A DNA stretch of 20,545 bases from Pseudomonadota bacterium (GTDB taxonomy: Bacteria; Pseudomonadota; Alphaproteobacteria; Caulobacterales; Caulobacteraceae), in the NCBI GenBank assembly GCA_023434265.1, contig JAEYTA010000197.1, positions 1-20,545 on the forward strand, given 5' to 3'. The position numbers and the translations under genes were made by a program. A model generated the notes under the pieces. The model made no database searches. It was not told where the DNA came from and worked only from the letters and a program-made list of their open reading frames with translations. Of this stretch, positions 15,209 through 20,545 are shown one piece after another (position 1 is the first letter of the stretch; each line of letters begins with the position of its first letter).

Positions 15209-15222
15209 TTGCGGCGGCGCAA
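15209..15222 (+). promoter_or_regulatory. NnrR-type box upstream of the DUF454 gene
   Basis: TTGCGGCGGCGCAA has perfect TTGCG/CGCAA arms. It lies 6 bases after the nnrS stop and ends 34 bases before the DUF454 ATG. The flank (AGCCGC) does not match the other boxes, and the site is partly shared with a hairpin (15211-15231), so its function is less certain than the others. Confidence 0.55.
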
Positions 15223-15231
15223 AGCCGCCGC
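15211..15231 (+). terminator. Hairpin after nnrS
   Basis: An 8-bp perfect stem (GCGGCGGC at 15211-15218, GCCGCCGC at 15224-15231) with a 5-base loop starts 8 bases after the nnrS stop. It lacks a T-run, so it may be an attenuator, a 3' stabiliser or coincidental to the overlapping operator. Confidence 0.4.
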
Positions 15232-15256
15232 GACCCCCCGGTCCGATGTTGCGGCC

Positions 15257-15676
15257 ATGTCCCAGGCCGTCCCGCCCCCTGACCTCAACGGCTTCACCGA
15301 GGCCTACGCGTCCGGGCCGGCCGCTAGCAGGCTCGGTTTCCGGTGTCTCGGCATGGCGGCCGCCGTCGCGGCGATCGTCGGCGTCGTCATGCCGCTGTGG
15401 CCGACCACGCCGTTCGCCCTGCTGGCCGCCTGGGCCTTCGCCCGCTCCTCGCCCCGGCTGGAGGCCTGGCTCCTCGGTCACCGTCGGCTCGGCCCGGCCA
15501 TCCGGGCCTGGCGCGAGCGCCGCGCCATCCCGCGCCACGCCAAGGCCGCGGCTGCGCTCGGCATGCCGGCCAGCTGGACCGGCCTGTGGCTGGCCGACGC
15601 CGGTCCGGCGGTCCTGACCGGGGCCGCGGTGGTCCTCGCGGGCGCCGGGCTGTGGGTGCTCAGCCGACCGCACTGA
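15257..15676 (+). CDS. DUF454/YbaN family inner-membrane protein
   Basis: A 139-residue protein with hydrophobic segments at about residues 31-62 and 112-135. It shows the DUF454 signature PLWPTTPFALLAAWAFARSSPRLEAWLL, followed by the polar RAIPRHAKAAA stretch. The family has no firmly assigned function. Its position after norZ-nnrS, with a private NnrR-type box, suggests a role in nitrogen-oxide respiration or haem-protein maturation; that is inference from context. The ATG at 15257 follows nnrS by 54 bases; the ribosome-binding site is not obvious. Confidence 0.85.
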   Translation: MSQAVPPPDLNGFTEAYASGPAASRLGFRCLGMAAAVAAIVGVVMPLWPTTPFALLAAWAFARSSPRLEAWLLGHRRLGPAIRAWRERRAIPRHAKAAAALGMPASWTGLWLADAGPAVLTGAAVVLAGAGLWVLSRPH

Positions 15677-15687
15677 AACGGCCGAGG

Positions 15688-15701
15688 TTGAGCCGGAACA
15701 A
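15688..15701 (+). promoter_or_regulatory. TTG-N8-CAA box upstream of the decarboxylase-ubiTUV operon
   Basis: TTGAGCCGGAACAA keeps the TTG/CAA core and a CCGG centre but with imperfect inner arms. It ends 47 bases before the decarboxylase ATG. The flank CGACGGACC is close to the CGTCGG seen at other boxes. A -10-like CATAGA (15726-15731) lies about 3 bases farther than at nirK. The leader would be short (about 12 bases) but still includes the GGAG site. Confidence 0.55.
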
Positions 15702-15748
15702 CGACGGACCGCCCCGGCGCGAGGGCATAGACGGACCCGGAGACCCCC

Positions 15749-17527
15749 ATGTCAGACACTCCCCCGGCGGCCGCTCTGGCCTCGACCTTCTTTCCCGGCG
15801 CCCACTGCGAGAACGAGCGCTGGATCCGCACCGAGATCCTCGGCCTGCTCGACCACTGGTTCGGCTGGCGCCGACGCCTGTTCCCGGACGACGCGGTCGA
15901 CACCGCGACGGATGGCGAAGGCCGGGCTCGCGACCGGCTGAAACTGTCCCGCCATCTCGGCGAACTGGCCGAGGCCCTAACGGCCGAGACGCCCACCCAC
16001 ACGCCCCGCTACATCGGCCACATGAAGGCGGAGATCTCGCTGCCGGCCCTGTTCGGCTGGCTGGCGGCGATGCTGCACAACCCCAACAACACCTCCCAGG
16101 AAGCCAGCCGGGTCGGCTCGGTGATCGAGACCGAGGCCGTGGCCATGCTGGCCTCCATGCTCGGCTACGACCCGGCCGAGGCCCAGGGGCATTTCACCTC
16201 CGGCGGCACGGTGGCCAATTTCGAGGCCGTGTGGCGGGCCCGTTACCGCCTCGATCACTGGCTCAGTCTCGGCCTCTATGTGGCCGAGACCACGGGCGAG
16301 CCGCTGGATGTCTTCGCCGCGGCGCACATGGGCTGGGACCGGTTCCGCGAGCTGTGGGACCGCCACGGTCTGACCGACGCCACCCTGCGCCGCTACAGCG
16401 CGGCGGCCGGCAATCCCGGTCAGGTCTGGGCTCGCATCGGCCGGGCCGCCGGGCGCGACTACCTCGGCCCGGTGCTGCTGGCCCCGGGCGCCAAACACTA
16501 TTCGTGGCTGAAGGCCGCCAATGTCTTCGGCCTCGGCGAGGACTCGCTGTGGAGCATCGCCCTCGACGCCGAGGGCCGGCTGGATGTCGACGACCTCGAT
16601 CGACTGATCCGCGAGGCGCGGGCGCAGGGCCGGCCGGTGCTGATGGCGGTCGGCGTGGCCGGCACGACCGAGACCAGCGAGATCGACCCGATCGACGCCG
16701 CCCACGCCCGTCTGGACGTTTGGCGGCGCGAGGCCGGGGTGCATATCTGGCGTCACGTCGACGCCGCCTATGGCGGTTTCCTCCGCGCCATCCTCGGCGG
16801 CCCGGACGAGGCCGCCCTGTCGCCCGCCAGCCGGGCCGCCCTGGCGGCCATCGACGCGGCCGACTCGATCACCATCGACCCCCACAAGCTCGGCTACGTG
16901 CCCTACGCCTGCGGCGCCTTCCTCACCCGTGACCGGTTGCGCTACGCCGTCTCGGCTTTCGACGCGCCCTATCTCGATCGGCCGGAACTGGGGGCGGGGA
17001 AGTGGGCCTCGACGCTGGAGGGCTCCCGTTCGGCGGCCGGCGCGGCGGCCACCTGGCTGACCGGCAAGACGATCGGCTTCGGCCCCGAAGGCCTCGGCGC
17101 CCTGCTGGCCGAGACGGTGCGCACGGCCCGGGCCTTCGCCGCCCTCCTCGGCGAGACGCACCCGGACATCCGGGTGCTGGACCCCGTCGACGCCAACATC
17201 GTCTGTTTCTCGCTCGCCGCCGCCGGCGAGCCCCTGTCGCGCTCGAACGGCCGCACCGCGGCCCTGTTCGACGCCATCCACGCCTCGCCCGACCTGTCGG
17301 TGTCGAAGACCACCCTCGGCCACGACTACGCCGGCCTGATCACGCGCCACCTCGACGGCTACGCCGGAGTCGAGGACGCGGCCGGGCTGGTGCTGGTTCG
17401 CTGCGTGTTCATGAACCCCTACTGGGCCGACCCGGCCAACCGGACAGAGCTCCTGCCGCGCATGATCGAGGTCGTCCGTCGTGAGATCGGGGCCCTGGAG
17501 GCGCCCGCCCTCAGGGGGGTGGCGTGA
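15749..17527 (+). CDS. Group II PLP-dependent amino acid decarboxylase, substrate unknown
   Basis: A 592-residue fold-type I pyridoxal-phosphate enzyme of the glutamate/tyrosine/aromatic amino acid decarboxylase superfamily. Visible features: PRYIGHMKAEISLPALFGW (87-105), NPNN (111-114), the cofactor-phosphate segment HFTSGGTVAN (148-157), His250 (AKHYSW, ring stacking), Asp338 in HVDAAYGG, and the Schiff-base Lys380 in DPHKLGYVPYACG. The length and the GHM and NPNN motifs recall long bacterial tyrosine decarboxylases rather than GadB, but the substrate cannot be assigned. GGAG lies 6 bases before the ATG. Its GTGA junction overlaps ubiT by 4 bases, and it is the first gene of the ubiTUV operon behind an NnrR/FNR-type box. 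The tie to anaerobic quinone synthesis is contextual. Confidence 0.85.
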   Translation: MSDTPPAAALASTFFPGAHCENERWIRTEILGLLDHWFGWRRRLFPDDAVDTATDGEGRARDRLKLSRHLGELAEALTAETPTHTPRYIGHMKAEISLPALFGWLAAMLHNPNNTSQEASRVGSVIETEAVAMLASMLGYDPAEAQGHFTSGGTVANFEAVWRARYRLDHWLSLGLYVAETTGEPLDVFAAAHMGWDRFRELWDRHGLTDATLRRYSAAAGNPGQVWARIGRAAGRDYLGPVLLAPGAKHYSWLKAANVFGLGEDSLWSIALDAEGRLDVDDLDRLIREARAQGRPVLMAVGVAGTTETSEIDPIDAAHARLDVWRREAGVHIWRHVDAAYGGFLRAILGGPDEAALSPASRAALAAIDAADSITIDPHKLGYVPYACGAFLTRDRLRYAVSAFDAPYLDRPELGAGKWASTLEGSRSAAGAAATWLTGKTIGFGPEGLGALLAETVRTARAFAALLGETHPDIRVLDPVDANIVCFSLAAAGEPLSRSNGRTAALFDAIHASPDLSVSKTTLGHDYAGLITRHLDGYAGVEDAAGLVLVRCVFMNPYWADPANRTELLPRMIEVVRREIGALEAPALRGVA

Positions 17528-18060
17528 GCGCCGCGGCGGCTTGGCGCGGGCGGTCGGCGCCGACCTCCTCCCGCCTTGCGACCGAGGTGATGATGCTGCT
17601 TCGCGCCGCGCCCGAGGGCGTGCTCACCGCCGGGCTGCGCCGCACCGCGCGGCGGCGGCCCGAGATTTTCGAGCGGCTCGGTTCGGCCCGCGAGGCCGCC
17701 TTCGTCATCGCTCCGACGGACCTGCCCGTCGCCTTCCGCCTGCGGCCCGCCGGTCGTGGTGGCGAGGTGCGGGTGGTGCGCCACGAGGATGCCGGCCCCT
17801 GCGCCGCCCGCGTATCGGGCCCGCTCCCCCTGCTGCTGGCGCTGATGGACGGCTCGTCCGACGCCGACGGCGCCTTCTTCTCCCGGCAGGTGCGGGTGGA
17901 GGGGGACACCGAGGCGGTGGTCGCCCTGCACAACACGCTCGAGGCCGCCGACCTCGATCTCGCCGATCTGCTGGGAGCCCCGTCGGCGCTGCGCGGCCCG
18001 CTCCGCGCCGTCCTCGCCGCCGGCCTGTCGCGCCTGCGCCATCGCCGGGGAGGGGCCTGA
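17524..18060 (+). CDS. ubiT: SCP2-domain protein UbiT, anaerobic ubiquinone biosynthesis accessory
   Basis: UbiT binds lipids, including quinone intermediates, through an SCP2 (sterol-carrier) domain and is required for O2-independent ubiquinone synthesis in E. coli together with UbiU and UbiV. The 178-residue protein shows the SCP2-like core (about residues 55-150) and the family segment FFSRQVRVEGDTEAVVALHN. The GTG start at 17524 overlaps the decarboxylase stop by 4 bases and has AGGGGGG just upstream. UbiU begins 2 bases after its stop. Assignment relies on the SCP2 pattern plus immediate linkage to ubiU and ubiV. Confidence 0.88.
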   Translation: MSAAAAWRGRSAPTSSRLATEVMMLLRAAPEGVLTAGLRRTARRRPEIFERLGSAREAAFVIAPTDLPVAFRLRPAGRGGEVRVVRHEDAGPCAARVSGPLPLLLALMDGSSDADGAFFSRQVRVEGDTEAVVALHNTLEAADLDLADLLGAPSALRGPLRAVLAAGLSRLRHRRGGA

Positions 18061-18062
18061 CC

Positions 18063-19055
18063 ATGGCGATCGAACTGGTCTGTCCCGCAGGCTCCCCGGC
18101 CATGCTTCGCGCCGCCGTCGATGCCGGGGCGGACAGCGTCTACTGCGGCCTGCGCGACGACACCAACGCCCGCAACTTCCCCGGCTTGAACTTCTCGCCG
18201 ACCGAGCTGACCGAAAGCGTCGCCTGGGCCCGGGCGCGCGGCGCGCGGGTGCTGACCGCGGTCAACACCTTCGCGCGGGCCGGCGTCGCCGACCGCTGGC
18301 GCGGCTCGGTCGACGCGGCCGCCGAGGCCGGGGTGCACGCGGTGATCGTCGCCGACCTCGGCGTGCTGGCCTACGCCCGCGCCGCCTGGCCCGATCTGCG
18401 GGTGCACCTGTCAGTGCAGGCCGCGGCGGGCTCGCCCGAGGCCATCGCCCTCTACGCGCGCGAGTACGGGGTGAAACGGGTCGTCCTGCCCCGGGTGCTC
18501 AGCGTCGGGGAGATCGCCGCCCTCGTGCGCGAGATCGAGGTGGAGACCGAGGCCTTCGTGTTCGGCGGCCTGTGCGTCATGGCCGAGGGCCGCTGCGCCC
18601 TCTCGTCCTACGCCACCGGACGCTCGCCCAATCTCAGCGGCGTGTGCTCGCCGCCGGAAGCCGTGACCTACACCGAGGAGGAGGGCGGGGCCATGACCTC
18701 CCGCCTCGCCGGCCTGGCGCTGGACCGCTACGCCCCCGGCGAGCCGGCCGGCTACCCGACCCTGTGCAAGGGCCGCTTCGAGGTCGACGGCGCGCTGTCC
18801 TACCTGTTCGAGGACCCCGTCAGCCTGAACGCCGTCAGCCTGCTGGCGGAACTCCGCAAGGCCGGGGTCACGGCGGTCAAGGTCGAGGGACGCCAGCGCG
18901 GCAAGGCCTATGTCGCCCGCGTCGCCGCGACCTTCCGCAAGGCCATCGATCTGCTCGAGCGGGGCGGCGATCCCTCCGCGCTCGCCGCCGAACTCACTGA
19001 TCTCGCAGAGGGCGGCCGCGAGACCGCCGGCGCCTACCGGAAGACGTGGCGATGA
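18063..19055 (+). CDS. ubiU: Ubiquinone hydroxylation protein UbiU (peptidase U32 family, 4Fe-4S)
   Basis: UbiU forms a complex with UbiV that hydroxylates the ubiquinone ring without O2, using prephenate as oxygen donor in E. coli. The 330-residue protein has the U32 TIM-barrel style (LVCPAGSPAMLRAAVDAGAD at the start) and four Cys at 171, 178, 195 and 235. Their spacing matches the E. coli UbiU iron-sulfur ligands (169, 176, 193, 232). The ATG at 18063 follows ubiT by 2 bases with GGAGGGG upstream. The UbiV ATG overlaps the stop by 4 bases. A chorismate mutase, the enzyme that makes prephenate, is encoded two genes downstream. Confidence 0.95.
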   Translation: MAIELVCPAGSPAMLRAAVDAGADSVYCGLRDDTNARNFPGLNFSPTELTESVAWARARGARVLTAVNTFARAGVADRWRGSVDAAAEAGVHAVIVADLGVLAYARAAWPDLRVHLSVQAAAGSPEAIALYAREYGVKRVVLPRVLSVGEIAALVREIEVETEAFVFGGLCVMAEGRCALSSYATGRSPNLSGVCSPPEAVTYTEEEGGAMTSRLAGLALDRYAPGEPAGYPTLCKGRFEVDGALSYLFEDPVSLNAVSLLAELRKAGVTAVKVEGRQRGKAYVARVAATFRKAIDLLERGGDPSALAAELTDLAEGGRETAGAYRKTWR

Positions 19056-19957
19056 CCCCGGACCCCATCGGCCTGACTCTCGGTCCGCTGCTGTTCCACT
19101 GGTCGGCGGAGCGGATCGGCGACTTCTACGCCCGCGTCGCCGACGAGGCGCCGGTCGAGCGCGTCTACCTGGGCGAAGTGGTGTGCGGGAAGCGGGCGCC
19201 GCTGGTCGCCCACGCCCTCGCCGCCGCCGCCGAACGGCTCGCCGCAGCCGGCAAGGAGGTGGTCTGGTCCGGCCTTGGCCTGCCCGCCAGCCTGCGCGAC
19301 CGCCGCGCCATCGCCGCTCTCGCCGCGACCGCCGACCTGGTCGAGGTCAATGACATCTCCGGGCTACTCGGCCGCGCCGCCCCCTTCGTCGCCGGGCCGC
19401 TGCTCAACATCTACAACGAGGCGGCGGCGCAGGAGCTGATGGTCCGCGGCTGCGTCCGCCTGTGCGCCAACGTCGAGCTTTCGCTCGAGGCGGTGCGCGC
19501 CATCGCCCGCGCGTGTCCGGGGCTGGAGATCGAGCTGTTCGCCTTCGGCCGCCTGCCGCTCGCCCTCTCCGGCCGCTGCTACCACGCGCGCCACCACGGC
19601 CTCCACAAGGACGCCTGCCAGTTCGTCTGCGAGCGCGACCCGGACGGGCTGCGGCTGAACACCCTCGAGGGCCGCGCCTTCCTCGCCGTCAACGGGGTGC
19701 AGACCCTGTCCGACGGCGTCCAGCTCGCCGATGTGGCCCCCGAGGCGCTGGCCGATGCCGGCGTGACGGCCCTGCGCCTGTCGCCGCACACGACCGACAT
19801 GGTCGCCGTGGCGACCGGCTTCCGCGCCTTCCTCGACGGGCGGATCGACCCGGGCGAACTTCGCGGCCGCGTCGGCGAAGCGGGGCCGCCCGGCCCTCTC
19901 ATCAACGGCTACCTGCGCGGCGCGCCCGGCATGGCGCCGGTGGAGAATTCCCGATGA
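19052..19957 (+). CDS. ubiV: Ubiquinone hydroxylation protein UbiV (peptidase U32 family, 4Fe-4S)
   Basis: Partner of UbiU in O2-independent ring hydroxylation. The 301-residue protein carries Cys45, Cys176, Cys189 and Cys193; the last three repeat the 13- and 4-residue spacing of E. coli UbiV (Cys180, Cys193, Cys197), and Cys45 corresponds to Cys39. Other family marks are GPLLFHWS near the start and GRCYHARHHGLHKDACQFVC around the cluster. The ATG at 19052 overlaps the ubiU stop (ATGA); a GTG at 19046 is possible but less likely. The next ORF again starts within its stop codon, so translation of the operon is tightly coupled. Confidence 0.95.
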   Translation: MTPDPIGLTLGPLLFHWSAERIGDFYARVADEAPVERVYLGEVVCGKRAPLVAHALAAAAERLAAAGKEVVWSGLGLPASLRDRRAIAALAATADLVEVNDISGLLGRAAPFVAGPLLNIYNEAAAQELMVRGCVRLCANVELSLEAVRAIARACPGLEIELFAFGRLPLALSGRCYHARHHGLHKDACQFVCERDPDGLRLNTLEGRAFLAVNGVQTLSDGVQLADVAPEALADAGVTALRLSPHTTDMVAVATGFRAFLDGRIDPGELRGRVGEAGPPGPLINGYLRGAPGMAPVENSR

Positions 19958-20283
19958 CCGACGACACCCGCCTGCACCAGCTGAGGACGGAGGTCGACCG
20001 CATCGACCTCCAGCTCGTCGGCCTGATGGCCGCCCGCCAGCGACTCGTCGAGGCCGTCGCGGCGGTCAAGGGCGACGCCCGCCGGGTCCGCGACCGCGAG
20101 CGCGAGCGCGCCATCCTCGCCCGCGTCCGCGACGCCGCCCTCGCGGCCGGCCTGTCGCCGGCCATCGCCCTGCCGGTCTGGGACCGGCTGCTGGAGGTCA
20201 GCGTGAAGCACGAGCGCAGGGTTCTTTCGCTGTCCGACGACCGCGAGGCCACCTGCTGCGGCTGCCGCCATACGAAAGGTTAG
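19954..20283 (+). CDS. Small AroQ-type chorismate mutase family protein
   Basis: A 109-residue all-helical protein of the AroQ fold, which converts chorismate to prephenate or, in PchB-like members, removes pyruvate from isochorismate. Residues matching the E. coli mutase active site are Arg11, Arg28 and Lys39, plus the DRERER segment (47-52) and Glu87 near the position of the last catalytic Gln/Glu. The start overlaps the ubiV stop by 4 bases and has GGAG upstream. Because UbiUV use prephenate as hydroxyl donor in E. coli, a dedicated prephenate source would make sense; a chorismate-lyase-like role feeding 4-hydroxybenzoate is an alternative. The C-terminal tail (about 96-109) holds a CCGC cluster that is not part of the mutase fold. 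Confidence 0.85.
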   Translation: MTDDTRLHQLRTEVDRIDLQLVGLMAARQRLVEAVAAVKGDARRVRDRERERAILARVRDAALAAGLSPAIALPVWDRLLEVSVKHERRVLSLSDDREATCCGCRHTKG

Positions 20284-20377
20284 GCCGCGTCTCCGCCTGC
20301 CCGGCCTACGGGAAATCCCCGAGGTGATCGTCGCCGCCCGACATGGGATGTAGCGGCGCAGAGCAGGACAGACGCCG

Positions 20378-20545
20378 ATGTACGACTACAAGGCCGCATT
20401 CGGGACCGCCGTGGAGCGGGTGAAGGGCGAGGGGCGCTACCGCGTCTTCGCCGACCTGAAGCGCGTGCGCGGCCAGTTCCCGACGGCCATCCGGCGCCGC
20501 GCCGACGGCTCCGAGCAGGAGGTGGTGGTCTGGTGCTCCAACGAC
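20378..20545 (+). CDS. hemA: 5-aminolevulinate synthase, N-terminal part (runs off window)
   Basis: First enzyme of the alphaproteobacterial C4 haem pathway, joining glycine and succinyl-CoA. Only 56 codons are in the window, but they match the family N-terminus closely: MYDYKAAF, EGRYRVFADLKR, and the VVVWCSND segment that precedes the conserved YLGM. The ATG at 20378 lies 94 bases after the chorismate mutase stop, with a weak AGGA site. The intergenic stretch holds no TTG-N8-CAA box and only a weak hairpin (20281-20308). The product is partial at the window edge. Confidence 0.9.
   Translation, partial: MYDYKAAFGTAVERVKGEGRYRVFADLKRVRGQFPTAIRRRADGSEQEVVVWCSND

Noticed and set aside
14015..15673. 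A 552-codon open frame on the minus strand across nnrS and the DUF454 gene
   Set aside because: It lies antisense to two recognisable membrane proteins, and its product is a Gly/Arg/Gln-rich sequence without domains. It is a composition artefact.
20281..20308. TAGGCCG/CGGCCTA inverted repeat after the chorismate mutase gene as a terminator
   Set aside because: It has only 7 bp with a 14-base loop and no T-run; too weak to call in sequence of this GC content.
1..20545. CRISPR arrays, insertion sequences, tRNA or rRNA genes, phage genes
   Set aside because: No direct-repeat arrays, transposase-like products, terminal inverted repeats or RNA gene signatures were seen; the region reads as a continuous metabolic and regulatory cluster.

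Overview
This looks like a chromosomal denitrification and anoxic-growth island from a very GC-rich alphaproteobacterium. Three things point that way: a FixL/FixJ/FixK oxygen-sensing block in an arrangement I recall from Bradyrhizobium-type genomes, a 5-aminolevulinate synthase (C4 haem pathway) and overall protein style. A member of the Caulobacteraceae (Brevundimonas-like) is my best guess, but the sequence alone does not settle the genus.

Layout. 1-2465: class II copper nitrite reductase (nirK) with a strong terminator, then an outer-membrane porin. 2466-5974: adenosylcobalamin-dependent ribonucleotide reductase (nrdJ, minus strand), divergent from a degenerate YtfE/RIC/DnrN-like protein, followed by pseudoazurin, the likely electron donor to NirK. 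6061-10089: regulatory block with an NnrR/DNR-like Crp-Fnr regulator (minus), a FixK-like Crp-Fnr regulator and a single-domain receiver (plus), and the haem-PAS oxygen sensor FixL with its response regulator FixJ (minus). 10173-11567: oxygen-independent coproporphyrinogen dehydrogenase hemN. 11685-15676: quinol-dependent nitric oxide reductase (norZ), nnrS and a DUF454/YbaN membrane protein. 15749-20283: a tightly overlapping five-gene operon with a group II PLP decarboxylase, ubiT, ubiU, ubiV and a small AroQ-type chorismate mutase. 20378-end: start of the 5-aminolevulinate synthase gene. No gene-free stretch exceeds about 140 bases.

How it fits together. The window encodes nitrite to NO (NirK, fed by pseudoazurin) and NO to N2O (NorZ, fed by ubiquinol), NO-stress accessories (NnrS, RIC-like protein, DUF454 protein), and anoxic supply of haem (HemN, HemA), deoxynucleotides (NrdJ) and ubiquinone (UbiTUV, which replace the O2-dependent hydroxylases). 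No nitrate reductase or nitrous oxide reductase is present in the window.

The unifying signal is regulatory. Six intergenic TTG-N8-CAA boxes, most with TTGCG/CGCAA or TTGTC/GACAA arms, sit before nirK, between nrdJ and the RIC-like gene, and before pseudoazurin, norZ, the DUF454 gene and the decarboxylase-ubiTUV operon. Five of the six carry a similar 3' flank of about CGTCGG, and at nirK and pseudoazurin a -10-like element lies at the same distance. This places the unassigned PLP decarboxylase and the chorismate-mutase-like protein inside an NO/anoxia regulon with anaerobic ubiquinone synthesis. That is the most promising candidate for undescribed biology here.
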